DNA of 64,000 nucleotides from Metridium senile (Eukaryota > Cnidaria > Anthozoa > Actiniaria > Metridiidae): assembly GCA_949775045.1 (NCBI GenBank), contig OX459108.1, forward strand, positions 3,416,961-3,480,960, in the 5' to 3' direction. Numbering within the stretch: position 1 is the stretch's first letter; each line of letters opens with the position of its first letter. A program made the translations under genes and the position numbers. The notes below the pieces were generated by a model. It was not told the origin of the DNA, did no database searches, and saw only the letters and a program-made list of their open reading frames with translations. Below, one piece after another: positions 24,901 to 32,497 of the stretch.

Positions 24901-26401
24901 AAAGGATTTACAATACTAGAATTTTTACTTAACTTTAATTTGCAATACTAGAATTTTTACTCTACTTTAGCTAGAATTAAGAAGTTTTTAAGGAGTTTTT
25001 GCTAATTTTCTAAAATTCAAGGGCTTTTCAAGTGCCCTTAAAAACGTAAATCAAATCTACGGAGTTTTCAAGGAGTTTAAGGAGTAGCACGAACCCTGTA
25101 TACAATGGCTAGTCTTTGACTTATTGTTGTATATCCCATACAGATCGGCCTTTATTAATTACAATGAAGGTCGTAATAATTCTTACCATTAGGTCCAAAT
25201 GAAGACCGTGTTATTCTTGATAACTGCTGACATGCATCTATATTCCTGTATACGGCCTCTTCTAAACCACGATATGTCTACAAAACAAATACAGATCAAT
25301 CATTATTATACTGCCATAAACGGTTGTGACAAGAAATGTTGTTTCGTCGTTAAACTTTACAGCAGTTCTCAGTCACACGTGCACCGCTCGCTTCACAGCT
25401 ATAAAATGTGAAGTTGGTGGACGTCAATCAAACTGTGTTTACAAGACGCATGTTTTTACTTCAGTCGGGTTGCGAAACATGTCTGAATCTGGAAGCCGAA
25501 TTCCCACAATAACCTCTTCGTCGGATTCAGACATGTTTCGCAGCCCGACTAAGTAAAAATACAATGCGTCTTGTAAACACAGTTTGATTGACGTCCACCA
25601 ACTTCAGGTTTTATAGCGGTGCTTTTTATGCGAGCGGTGCACGTGTGACTGAGAACTGCTGTAAAGTAGGTGCCAAACATTGCACACTCCCAATGCAATT
25701 CAGAGACAGCCAATCAGAGCGTACATTGTATCTCAGATATTCTATAATAGTTCATATTACCATATTTAATAAATATATATTTTCATATCATAAATAATAA
25801 TTCTTAATTATTAGAATTTAATACATGATCTTTATATATTGAACTTGCCTGTCAAACAAATTATAATTCAAAGGACTTATGTATGCGAAAAAAATGAAAA
25901 GAGAATCTTTTTTATTAACTTTTGAATATCACATTTAAAGTAAAGCACTCGAGACATATTTTTACATGTTTTAACACTAAAAAGAAGGAGTGACTTTGCA
26001 ACAGAGATTCTACATAAAGCCAAAAACTTGAAAAGTACAAATTTATACAATTAGTATAAATCTATATTAGTCGAAATATTACGATCCAATGACCTAAACC
26101 AGTAAAAATACTATCAATACTTTAAAAAATATTCACTTCTTCATCCCCACTCGATAAAAGTATCGTTAAATTTGCCAAAAAGCCGGTTCTTTCGTTTGAC
26201 TTCAGTCGCGGCACACGTGTTTGGGCTGTCAAGGAAATTGTGTGTGAAAAATCTCAAAATCCAAGCAAGCTAGCCAAAATAAAAATATCAAGTTAAAAGA
26301 ACGATAGCTTAAAGTAAAGAATTGGTAGTTTTAATTCACAGTACCTTTGCTCCATCTTTCAGCATATTCTGCATTGCGGACTTGGGTATATGCATCGCCA
26401 T
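721..26401 (-). CDS. CCT8: T-complex protein 1 subunit theta (CCT8), 3' end missing
   Basis: Theta subunit of the cytosolic CCT/TRiC chaperonin, which folds actin, tubulin and other proteins with ATP. Exons in coding order: 26345-26401, 25187-25277, 23284-23363, 22585-22641, 13155-13229, 12590-12659, 12366-12448, 11414-11459, 10656-10717, 8653-8790, 5451-5522, 4568-4741, 3225-3312, 2273-2460, 1378-1542, 721-840. All junctions are GT-AG and phases match throughout (1566 nt, 522 codons). The human protein has about 548 residues, so only the C-terminal tail lies beyond position 721. Group II chaperonin motifs are visible: GPNGMNK (spanning exons 2-3), [38 protein letters not shown] and [12 protein letters not shown]. 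The last has Ala where I recall Gly in vertebrates. The start is the ATG opening MAMHIPKSA. Introns are swollen by transposons, including the 8.9 kb element between exons 4 and 5, but no exon is broken. Confidence 0.96.
960..1335. repeat. ATC/CAT trinucleotide microsatellite
   Basis: Long imperfect run of cat/atc triplets in the intron between CCT8 exons 15 and 16. His-rich and Met-rich readings through it are not genes. Confidence 0.9.
3389..3667. repeat. Palindromic MITE with probable TA target duplication
   Basis: Arms of roughly 95 bp are inverted copies: left begins TACTGTGCGACTCGC and right ends GGCGAGTCGAACAGTA. Both ends abut TA, as in mariner-type MITEs. Lies in the CCT8 intron between exons 12 and 13. 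Confidence 0.75.
4110..4350. other. Unexplained GC-richer block in CCT8 intron
   Basis: About 240 bp of markedly less AT-rich DNA than its surroundings, with no open frame of note and no inverted ends that I could find. It is not a CCT8 exon because exons 12 and 13 join in phase without it. Possibly a retroelement or SINE fragment; not recognised. Confidence 0.4.
4395..4545. repeat. ATC trinucleotide microsatellite
   Basis: Run of atc/cat triplets immediately downstream (minus-strand sense) of CCT8 exon 12. Confidence 0.8.
4746..5400. repeat. TGAA/GGAT/TAAA tetranucleotide array
   Basis: About 600 bp of degenerate 4 bp units, including higher-order blocks (aatggataaagggatgaatg) repeated several times at about 5070-5270, interrupted by 50-100 bp of unique sequence near 4930-5030. 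Lies between CCT8 exons 11 and 12. Long minus-strand open frames through it are artefacts. Confidence 0.9.
5608..6340. repeat. TTAA-flanked DNA element with GGACGGGGCCTACTA ends
   Basis: TTAA followed by GGACGGGGCCTACTA at the left, and the exact complement of these ends followed by TTAA at the right (6322-6340). The TTAA target and blunt inverted ends point to a piggyBac/Kolobok-like non-autonomous element of about 725 bp. No transposase frame inside. Inserted in the CCT8 intron between exons 10 and 11. Confidence 0.75.
6587..7528. repeat. Inverted-repeat element with ATAA target duplication
   Basis: Left end GGTAGTACCGGATACTTG at 6587 and the exact complement ending at 7528, flanked on both sides by ATAA. 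The interior 7169-7527 is shared with 27064-27416. The flanking DNA (6546-6586 plus 7533-7970) resembles the uninterrupted sequence at about 46700-46865, which gives a paralogous empty site. Non-coding. Confidence 0.75.
8050..8175. repeat. Long hairpin, ~55 bp arms
   Basis: Near-perfect inverted repeat centred on a tcgaggctttcg/gggcgaagcctcga stem-loop, with outer arms reading tagctgttattacagttata and its complement. Probably a fold-back MITE. It directly abuts the 70 bp tandem array. Confidence 0.75.
8175..8645. repeat. 70 bp tandem array
   Basis: Six to seven copies of a 70 bp unit containing caattttactccaattg, ttccttagaaacactgacac and tccacactagtttaac, with a few substitutions between units. 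It ends at the donor side of CCT8 exon 10. Non-coding satellite. Confidence 0.9.
8823..9157. repeat. 67 bp tandem array, five near-identical copies
   Basis: Unit begins aacttgacaccatgacttct and recurs at 8823, 8890, 8957, 9024 and 9091 with essentially no differences, so the expansion is recent or homogenised. Intronic in CCT8, just upstream (minus-strand sense) of exon 10. Confidence 0.92.
9158..10655. other. CCT8 intron, no gene seen
   Basis: About 1.5 kb between CCT8 exons 9 and 10. Contains several aaaaagtgtgg/gtgcgga motifs near both ends (about 9165-9215 and 10450-10560), which may mark a decayed element, but clean inverted ends could not be defined. No coding potential recognised. Confidence 0.5.
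10889..11068. repeat. Palindromic MITE
   Basis: Arms of about 65 bp: left begins aatagaagacgattttc and right ends with its complement; both contain tatagcctgatctaaacac. Intronic in CCT8 between exons 8 and 9. Confidence 0.8.
11069..12365. other. CCT8 exon 8 and flanking introns
   Basis: Apart from the 46 bp exon 8 (11414-11459), this stretch holds only AT-rich DNA and scattered tcatca triplet runs (about 11520-11610 and 11910-12000). No other gene or inverted-repeat element recognised. Confidence 0.5.
12720..12975. repeat. AAAT microsatellite
   Basis: About 250 bp of almost uninterrupted aaat units in the CCT8 intron between exons 5 and 6. Leu/Ile/Tyr/Phe-rich frames through it are spurious. 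Confidence 0.95.
13375..13484 (+). repeat. Left terminal inverted repeat of the RecQ transposon
   Basis: Begins TAGCCTGCGTAGCGGCTCTC, passes through a purine-rich tract, and ends in a block containing GCAATGGTCCTATTGTTTCA. It matches the complement of 22173-22289 with a few indels confined to the purine tract. Confidence 0.92.
13641..19179 (+). CDS. Putative transposase, DUF6589 family, with ZAD-like and C2H2 zinc fingers
   Basis: Exons 13641-15127, 15423-15759, 15986-16255, 16698-16899, 16998-17220, 17573-17698, 18429-19179. All are GT-AG, in phase, and give 1131 residues. An N-terminal Cys module (FCRIC near residue 32, CHPC near residue 95) resembles a ZAD-type zinc domain and is followed by a Lys/Arg/Ser-rich stretch. 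The core carries [35 protein letters not shown] and [10 protein letters not shown] recognise these as DUF6589 hallmarks, with conserved acidic residues as in RNase H-fold nucleases (inference). CPSC is followed by two C2H2-like fingers, each split by an intron at the Arg-His step. The C-terminal block ([14 protein letters not shown] to [14 protein letters not shown]) is also typical of the family. One donor (after 15759) is weak. No stops or frameshifts, so it may be active. Confidence 0.78.
17896..18299. repeat. Inverted-repeat element nested in transposase intron
   Basis: Ends AATTCGCCTTTCCGGAATTC and its complement, about 32 bp with one gap, with a second internal palindrome centred near 18090 (gagaatgtatggggttt and its complement). 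Lies wholly inside intron 6 of the transposase gene (17699-18428), so it is a transposon within a transposon. No clear target duplication. Confidence 0.8.
19446..22074 (-). CDS. RecQ-type DNA helicase encoded by the transposon
   Basis: Exons in coding order: 21581-22074, 20934-21025, 19446-20659. Phases match and give 599 residues ending at TGA. Superfamily 2 motifs in order: Walker A LPTGFGKS, motif Ia [12 protein letters not shown], DExH box as [10 protein letters not shown], motif [12 protein letters not shown], motif IV TIIFCNT, motif [21 protein letters not shown], motif [14 protein letters not shown] Cys cluster ([18 protein letters not shown]) resembles the RecQ zinc module. No clear HRDC domain; the tail is acidic. 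RecQ enzymes unwind DNA 3'-5' during repair and recombination. Here it probably acts on transposition intermediates or gap repair (inference). The DETH form differs from the DEAH usual in cellular RecQ enzymes. Convergent with the transposase gene. Confidence 0.9.
22173..22289 (-). repeat. Right terminal inverted repeat of the RecQ transposon
   Basis: Complementary to 13375-13484. About 7 bp longer because of length differences in the G/A-rich tract. Lies ~100 bp upstream of the helicase ATG and may include its promoter. Confidence 0.92.
22850..23147. repeat. Palindromic MITE, copy 1 of a two-copy family
   Basis: Ends read tatactcctatttcaaaaatc and complement (gatttttgaaataggtgtat), with arms extending through cagtccacac and aaggatgtc. 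A second copy lies at 61910-62221. A TA target duplication is likely. CCT8 intron between exons 3 and 4. Confidence 0.8.
23421..24380. repeat. DNA element with GTGTAGTTCCAGAAAATATC ends
   Basis: Terminal inverted repeats of about 48 bp containing ccatacccccccc and acggagggt. Internal copies of a G-rich motif (ggggtaggggggtct) occur near both ends. Flanks share AAT (possible 3 bp target). Non-coding, 960 bp, abutting CCT8 exon 3. Contains an aaaatggcggcc motif near 23724. Confidence 0.75.
24772..25102. repeat. MITE with TACACAGGGTTCATGCT ends
   Basis: Left end tacacagggttcatgctg is the complement of the right end tagcacgaaccctgtata, with a few mismatches. The interior repeats ggagttttcaagg four or more times. 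CCT8 intron between exons 2 and 3. Confidence 0.7.
25357..25668. repeat. Palindromic MITE, ~130 bp arms
   Basis: Left begins tttacagcagttctcagtca and right ends with its complement. Arms share gacgtcaatcaaactgtgtt and gacatgtttcgc. The element at 46529-47125 has related ends (cagtcacac, gacgtcaatcaa). Lies in CCT8 intron 1, immediately before exon 2. Confidence 0.85.
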
Positions 26402-26514
26402 GTTGAATTTTTTTGCTTGACTACACCTTCCCGACTCGAGGAGGATTGTGGGTTTTTAACACAGGAAACCCACCTTGAATTAGCATACACAGGAACATCA
26501 GTTTGATGCCGGAT

Positions 26515-26556
26515 AAATGAATAAATGAATAAATGAATGAATGGATGGATGGGTAA
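26515..26556. repeat. AATG/GGAT microsatellite upstream of CCT8
   Basis: Short run of aaatgaat and ggat units about 110 bp upstream of the CCT8 start codon. The rest of 26402-26960 is AT-rich and must contain the CCT8 promoter and 5' UTR, but no core motif is convincing. Confidence 0.6.
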
Positions 26557-26964
26557 AGGATCGGTTGAATTTTTTAAAAAATTAATATACAAATTAGTTA
26601 ATACCTAATAGCGGAGCTCCCAGTTTAAATTGTTCTTTCAACATCAATATGTGCATGTAAATAGTTTTTGTGCATTGGCCATGCCCAATCTGAAACTGTA
26701 ATTTTTTTAGTTATGTAACCGCAAAAGACAACTACCAAATCATAGACATAGGTGGAACGGACTTTTAATTTTATTTACTTTATGAGCAAATAATAATCTG
26801 CGATATATATATTTTCGATAAAAATTCAAAAATCTTATTTATCACGCATACAACGTACTATATTTTTCAATAATTTTATGCTCAAATTATGAAAAAGGTA
26901 TTTTATGTGCATGATGAATTATTTACTAAAAATCCAAACCAAACAATTTTTATTTATAAAATAT

Positions 26965-27063
26965 TAGCCTGCGTAAACACTAGCTGACCCTTATTAGCGC
27001 TCGAAACGTCTCCCGCCAACAAGCTTGTTGGCGGGAGACGTAGGGTCTGTTTACGCATGGCTA
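26965..27063. repeat. 99 bp palindrome with TAGCC(N)TGCG-type ends
   Basis: Left TAGCCTGCGTAAACAC and right tgtttacgcatggcta are inverted copies. The centre is a perfect stem gtctcccgccaacaag and its complement. Ends resemble the RecQ-transposon family, but no target duplication is present, so membership is uncertain. Confidence 0.55.
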
Positions 27064-27418
27064 GAAACTTGTCAAATTATCCTTGTCATCTCCAGAAACC
27101 CTAAAACCTATTTTGTATTAGTTTTACGACTAAAGACGTCAAAATTATATTTTATCTGTTCATTTGTACAAAGTTGTAAATTTGTTGTTTTGAGACAAAA
27201 CACTGACCATGTCAGGTAGTGAAAATCTGAGCATGTTTCGAAAAATGTCCCATTTTACCTCCAAAGTTGAATGAAATGACATACTACTTTCTGAAGTTAT
27301 AGATAAGGATTACAAATTAAGAAATTATTTAGATAAATTTTCAAAAAAACCGCAAATAAATGATGAAAAACGAGATGCGCGAAATAGATGCGCAGTAGCA
27401 AGAGTCCGGAACTACTAA
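27064..27418. repeat. Second, truncated copy of the 6587-7528 element
   Basis: Aligns with 7169-7527 at roughly 90% or better, including ttatccttgtcatctccaga and gagatgcgcgaaat. It ends in gagtccggaactact, a degraded form of the ATAA-element terminus. The left part is missing. Confidence 0.75.
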
Positions 27419-27589
27419 AACGCATTGGTTTTGAAAAATACAACCAAAAACTTACAATACAATGATTTTATAATATTTTTGAAAATTGAGTAATTACCTA
27501 GGCATGATAATTTATAAATTTAGTCGAGCTGTCTCTGATTTTCTGAATTTAAAAAAATCCAAACGTTTCAACCGAGGTACTACGGTCTT

Positions 27590-27835
27590 CATCAAGATCT
27601 ACATGATCAAATGTTTAGACTGTGAGAGTGTCTACGTCGGACAAACATTCACGTGCCCTTAAAACAAGACTTAAGAACGTGAAAAAGCCATCTTTACCTT
27701 GGACCGTAATTCCCTCCTAGCTGATCGTTGCTCAAAAAACAACCATTCCGTGGACTTAAAAAAACACCGAAATCATTGACCGAGACAGCGATTGGAACAA
27801 AAGATTATTTTTAGGGGCTTGGCACTCGTCGTTAA
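27590..27835 (+). pseudogene. Penelope-like retroelement relic (GIY-YIG region)
   Basis: The plus-strand reading gives KIYMIKCLDCESVYVGQT and, after frame breaks, a segment reading DRDSDWNKRLF. This matches what I know of GIY-YIG endonuclease ends of Penelope-like elements. Stops and frameshifts are present, so it is dead. The preceding gtttcaaccgaggtactacgg resembles the 3' parts of such elements. About 240 bp survive. Confidence 0.6.
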
Positions 27836-28176
27836 ATTACACAAAGTCCTATGCTTACAACAAACCACAGGCAGTGTAAAATCATCATCTATCAAAATCA
27901 ATTGTCAGATAAATAGATAAACCAGGATTCATATCGTATAGCGACGCACGCAGACAACACTTTCGACATGCTAAAAATGACTCCTCTTTAGCTACGGTAC
28001 TAAAGATCGATATTTCTCGCGATGTAAATGCGAACTTAAGACCTCGTTCTCCATATCATCAAGTTCCCGATAGCTCAGTAGTTAGAACTATAGAACTATT
28101 CGAGTTCCTTTTCACACTTAAAGAGTTTTCTAACATCGATATCATCCTTTATTTCAGGATTATTCAACATTCAATA

Positions 28177-28480
28177 CCCGGGGGGGTACTCCCTTATATT
28201 TACTATACGGGGACGTTCCGCCAAATAGGGTATGGTTTTTTGCCTTGGCGTCTTGAATAGGGTATACAATTTAGCCTAATTTGTCTTAAATTGCCTTACA
28301 TAGGGTATACAATTTCCCCCTTGAGTCTTGGATAGGGTCTACTTTTTACCAATCTGTCTTGAAATAGGGTGCATATTTTTAGGATTCTGCTGTATTAAAT
28401 AGGGTCAGGGTTTAGAGGTACCAGCGGAACGTTCCCGTCAGAAACTGGGTCAAGTACCCCCCCCCCCCCCCCCCCCCGGG
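28177..28480. repeat. MITE with CCCGGGGG/GTACTCCC ends, copy 1
   Basis: Inverted ends CCCGGGGGGGTACT and complement with variable G/C-run lengths. Internal repeats of atagggtatac. Flanked by attcaata and attcgata, an 8 bp duplication with one mismatch. Further copies at 31736-32053 and 38688-39005. Confidence 0.75.
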
Positions 28481-28695
28481 ATTCGATATTAGTTTATCTT
28501 ATATGTCCTTTCAATGAGCAGGTTATACATCAAGGTTAACAACATAACCTGAAATATTTAATATTAAAAAAAAATAGTGAAATAGTGATAATATTTTTAT
28601 TTATTAATAGTAATGACATCTCCCAGAGCAGCATTTGGAAAAGCATAATCGGGGTCAGTACTATTAGAAGACATCGCTTCTAGGGCTGCATAACT

Positions 28696-28926
28696 TCATC
28701 CATCACATGACCTTAAAGTGCTATTCCAGTGAATACATACTCCGGAACAACAATCAGAATCGGATTTGCAATCTTGTCCTGGATATTTACATCGACGCTT
28801 CTGGGGCTGCATGACTTCATCCATCAGTGAGCGATAGTCACCACGCTTATTGTAGACACGACCTTCTGAAACGTTTATAGCGATCAGCATCAAAACGACC
28901 ATGCTAAGTACTGCAAAACTTTTCAT
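28696..28926 (-). CDS. Secreted cystine-knot peptide precursor, paralogue A
   Basis: A 76-residue precursor: a hydrophobic signal of about 22 residues ending near SEG, a propeptide ending in the dibasic site QKR, and a mature peptide of about 31-32 residues with six Cys in the order C-x6-C-x5-CC-x3-C-x9-C, the inhibitor-cystine-knot pattern. Start taken at MKSF because a splice acceptor (ttttcttatag in gene sense) lies just upstream, leaving an intron in the 5' UTR. A poly(A) signal (aataaa) follows. Just after the stop, in another frame, is a decayed copy of the propeptide end (MDEVMQP-stop-KRC). Knot peptides in anemones are often neurotoxins or neuropeptide-like; the target cannot be told from sequence. 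The mature part differs at several sites from the other two copies. Confidence 0.85.
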   Translation of the reverse strand: MKSFAVLSMVVLMLIAINVSEGRVYNKRGDYRSLMDEVMQPQKRRCKYPGQDCKSDSDCCSGVCIHWNSTLRSCDG

Positions 28927-29040
28927 TTTGGAAAGAAATCTATAAGAAAACAAATGAAATTACATGAATATAAAATGAGTGCAACTGAAATTGTAAGATG
29001 ATTTTAAGATCAGAATTGGAAGGAAATTGATGATGAATAA

Positions 29041-30396
29041 GGGAAGGTACGTTTATTATCGGGGGGGGGGGGGGGGCTGGAGCCTCAGAGGGGAGGGTCA
29101 ATACCACACATTTCATTTGAAGTTAATCTAGGGGAGGGCTATCCTTTTAAGTTACTCATTTTAATTTTGATCACATTTTTGTTCTCTTATTTTAAGTATG
29201 AAACAATATATTATCTCAACCTTGATAAATAAATTGTAATTTCAATATGTTTAGTGTATTTGTAGCCTGCGTGCAGCCGCAGGCTAGTGTATTTGATATA
29301 TATCGATCTATCTACGAGTTTATTAGTCACATGTCAATTTGAGCCCACGAGACAAAGTTGTCCCGCATGACTCTGGTTCTTTTACGTCCATAGCGTGAGG
29401 AGGTAGCATCAGGTGGGGCCTCTGTTACTTCATGACAGGAACTGCCAACTGAGGAGTCTTTTTAATAAATATATATGTAATTCTTAAGTGCTTATGTAGA
29501 AGTGTTTGCGTATGTTGTAGGTGGTGTTCTTTTTAAGAAATATATATGTAATTTTTAAATGCTTATGTAGAAGTGTTTCTTTAGGTTGTAGGTGGTGTAA
29601 GTCCCGATTTAATGCGAGAAATATCTGGTGTTATTTTAAGAAATATACATTGAGTTCACTAAGTTTTTAATGCAAGAGCAATGTGTATGAACCGACTGCA
29701 AGTGTGGAACAAACGGTGGTATGAGTTAAAGGAAATTAGGAAATTAATAAAAGAAAAGTACATAAAAATGAGAAAATAAAATGTAAAAATAATGTGAAAA
29801 TAACAGCAATTATAAACAACGATATGTATAGAAGAAGGCGCAAAGTGAACTCGAGTTTGTGTGGAAATATGTGACTGCCTCGAGGTAGTACGAATTACTG
29901 TAGTACGAACTACTGTAGTAATTTTCACTCACGGGTTAAATGAAAACACTATAAAACAAGGGAATACTATATACATATTACAAATTATTTGTGTATTAAA
30001 GTATGAATTTATATAAGTTTAAACACAATAACATGCGCTCAGACTCAACAAGTTGTGAATTAGAAACGTAGTTTATGTGTTTTATTCGTTCTCAAACAAA
30101 TACTACTTCAATAACATATAAAATTAAAATGATTTTTGCAGTTTTTGTTTATTTAATAGAAGATGTTACTTATCTTTAATAATAAATTTAATAAACGGCC
30201 GAGAGAGAAATTCATTTGTGTAGATATATATATAACCTGAGTGTGGCCATGGAGGGAGGGCCATGGGTATTCTAAGTATACTGGATGGGGAGGGTCATGA
30301 GTTTAGTTTTGGAATCGCTGGGGAGGGTCAAACGTTTTTTGGGAAAAATTACTCTGAATTCTCCAGCCCTCCCCCCGATAATAAACGTACCTTCCC
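29041..30396. repeat. Harbinger-like non-autonomous element (TAA target)
   Basis: Ends GGGAAGGTACGTTTATTATC and exact complement, both continuing into G/C runs and ctggag. TAA on both sides (29038-29040 and 30397-30399) is the 3 bp target typical of PIF/Harbinger. No transposase frame. It carries the 24 bp remnant element inside it. Confidence 0.75.
29263..29286. mobile_element. 24 bp remnant of the TAGCCTGCG transposon family
   Basis: TAGCCTGCG at the left, CGCAGGCTA at the right and six bases between. Flanked by perfect 9 bp direct repeats GTGTATTTG at 29254-29262 and 29287-29295. It is either an excision footprint or the extreme internal deletion of the family whose full copy is at 13375-22289. 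Confidence 0.8.
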
Positions 30397-30417
30397 TAAC
30401 ATGCACGTATACATTTA

Positions 30418-30700
30418 TGCCAAACTTAGGCTCAATTCACGAACCACTCGCTTTTTTAGACTCACGAATCACATGTTAATTTATAAAATTTAGGCTCAAT
30501 TCACGAATCACGCGCTAAATCATCAAATTTAGGCTCAATTCACGATCCATACGCTAAACTAATTTAGCAAATTTTGGCTGAGTTCACGAATCGCGTACGT
30601 GTTAATTTAGGCTCAATTCACGAATCAAACGCTAATATAGCAAATTTAGGCTAATTTCACGAATCACGTGCTATAACTTAGGCTCAGTTCACCAATTCCA
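30418..30700. repeat. Degenerate ~50 bp tandem repeat
   Basis: Six to seven copies of a unit containing taggctcaattcacgaatca followed by cgctaaat/agcaaat, much diverged. Non-coding. Confidence 0.8.
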
Positions 30701-30811
30701 TTTGTGCAGCTCAAACAAGCTTATGTACACTACAGAATCAGTGTATAGTTTGCGGCCTAAGATAGTTAGATTACCCTCCCCTCTAGAGCCTCTGGAACCC
30801 AGGGTATAGTT

Positions 30812-31200
30812 AGATCAGTCAGGTAAACAAATTTTACTTACGTACCAGTTTTTTCTTCGTAGATGTGTGTTGTAGGTAGGCTTCCAAAGTAGACTGGTAA
30901 ACATCAAGGAAACTCTACTTTAAATGCTATTAATTACTTAAGTCTCTGAATTGGCCAATAGGCCCTTTGCAGGCTATGGTCACGTGACCATAGCCTGCAA
31001 AGGGCCTATTGCAGTGCTACACGAGCTACAGTGGTCAACTAAGATATTATTTTTACTCCGCCCATGCATCTTATAAAACTCGAAGATGATTGGTTCTGTA
31101 TATGACAATAATTCACAAATCTGTCTAGGTGTTAACGGTAGCAATAGCATTTTTCACGGTCACTAAAAATAGATATCGCAAAGCCTTGTGGGATTGAAAT
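30812..31200. repeat. Left member of direct repeat flanking the palindrome
   Basis: Begins gatcagtcaggtaaacaaat and is repeated in the same orientation at 39671-40070. The two differ by several substitutions and small indels (for example near 31064-31110 against 39920-39990), far more than the palindrome arms differ from each other. The last 133 bp overlap the left arm. Confidence 0.9.
30957..31010. repeat. Perfect 54 bp palindrome centred on CACGTG
   Basis: Every base of AATAGGCCCTTTGCAGGCTA-TGGTCAC pairs with the second half; there is no loop. The copy at 39815-39868 has one mismatch. Could form a cruciform; the centre is an E-box-like CACGTG. Confidence 0.95.
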
Positions 31201-31735
31201 TTCAAGGAGGTAAGCCGGACGACAGGTTTATAGTCGAAGAATTTAAAGTATTATATTGAATTGAAACTTAAAACTAAAGAATAAACTGTCTCCAAAGATG
31301 AAGTGTCTTGTTTTTCGTTTTGTATAGGATGCGTGTTAAAAACACAATGAACGAACACATGCAAATCCATACGTACGATGTACGAAAATCTATTTTTTGT
31401 CGTTAAACAAAGTCCTATGCTTACAACAAACCACAGGCAGTGTAAAATCATCATCTATCAAAATCAATTGTCAGATAAATAGATAAACCAGGATTCATAT
31501 CGTATAGCGACGCACGCAGACAACACTTTCGACATGCTAAAAATGACTCCTCTTTAGCTACGGTACTAAAGATCGATATTTCTCGCGATGTAAATGCGAA
31601 CTTAAGACCTCGTTCTCCATCAAGTTCCCGATAGCTCAGTAGTTAGAACTAGAACTATTCGAGTTCCTTTTCACACTTACAGAGTTTTCTAACATCGATA
31701 TCATCCTTTATTTCAGGATTATTCAACATTCAATA

Positions 31736-32053
31736 CCCGGGGGGGGGGGGGGGGGGGGGGGGTACTCCCTTATATTTACTATACGGGGACGTTCTGCCAA
31801 ATAGGGTATGGTTTTTTGCCTTGGCGTCTTGAATAGGGTATACAATTTAGCCTAATTTGTCTTAAATTGCCTTACCTAGGGTATACAATTTCCCCCTTGA
31901 GTCTTGGATAGGGTCTACTTTTTACCAATTTGTCTTGAAATAGGGTGCATATTTTTAGGATTCTGCTGTATTAAATAGGGTCAGGGTTTAGAGGTACCAG
32001 CGGAACGTCCCCGTCAGAAACTGGGTCAAGTACCCCCCCCCCCCCCCCCCGGG
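31736..32053. repeat. G-run MITE, copy 2
   Basis: Same element as 28177-28480, with a longer G run at the left end. Copy in the left palindrome arm. Confidence 0.8.
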
Positions 32054-32266
32054 ATTCGATATTAGTTTATCTTATATGTCCTTTCAATGAGCAGGTTATA
32101 CAATAAGGTTAACAACATAACCTGAAATATTCAATATTAAAAAAAAGCTGAAATAGTGATAATATTTTTATTTATTAATAGTAATGACATCTTCCAGAGC
32201 AGCATTTGGAAAAGCATAATCGGGGTCAGTACTATTGGAAGACATCGCTTCTAGGGCTGCATAACT

Positions 32267-32497
32267 TCATCCATCACATGTCCTTAGAGTGTGAGTCCAG
32301 TGAATACATATTCCGGAACAACAATCAGAATCGGATTTACAATCTTCTGCTGGATCTGCACATCGCTTCTGGGGCTGCATGACTTCATCCATCATCATTG
32401 AGCGATAGTCACCAAGCTTATTGTAGACACGACCTTCTGAAACGTTTATAGCGATCAGCATCAAAACGACCATGCTAAGGACTCCAAAACTTTTCAT
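32267..32497 (-). CDS. Secreted cystine-knot peptide precursor, paralogue B (left arm)
   Basis: A 76-residue precursor with the same plan as 28696-28926: signal peptide, propeptide ending QKR, six-Cys knot. Relative to paralogue A it has an extra Met in the propeptide, has lost one Arg after the dibasic site, and has changed residues between Cys1 and Cys2 and between Cys5 and Cys6. Identical to the right-arm copy at 38244-38474. The Met is placed at MKSF, downstream of a splice acceptor. The 3' UTR again shows the out-of-frame MDEVMQP-stop-KRC remnant. Probably venom or neurosecretory; function unproven. Confidence 0.85.
   Translation of the reverse strand: MKSFGVLSMVVLMLIAINVSEGRVYNKLGDYRSMMMDEVMQPQKRCADPAEDCKSDSDCCSGICIHWTHTLRTCDG

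Larger units (their letters stand above)
27829..28967. repeat. Direct duplicate of 31398-32539 containing a knot-peptide gene
   Basis: Matches 31398-32539 in the same orientation over ~1.14 kb, including a G-run MITE and a cystine-knot peptide gene, at an estimated 95% or so. Differences cluster in the mature-peptide codons. It shows a segmental duplication older than the palindrome. Confidence 0.85.

Noticed and set aside
28064..28113. tRNA-like phrase (ccgatagctcagtagttaga and attcgagttcc)
   Set aside because: Box-like motifs are too close and no cloverleaf can be drawn; repeated only because the whole block is duplicated.
30263..30493. Plus-strand frames of 64-76 codons
   Set aside because: They run through the end of the Harbinger-like element and a tandem repeat, and show no motif.
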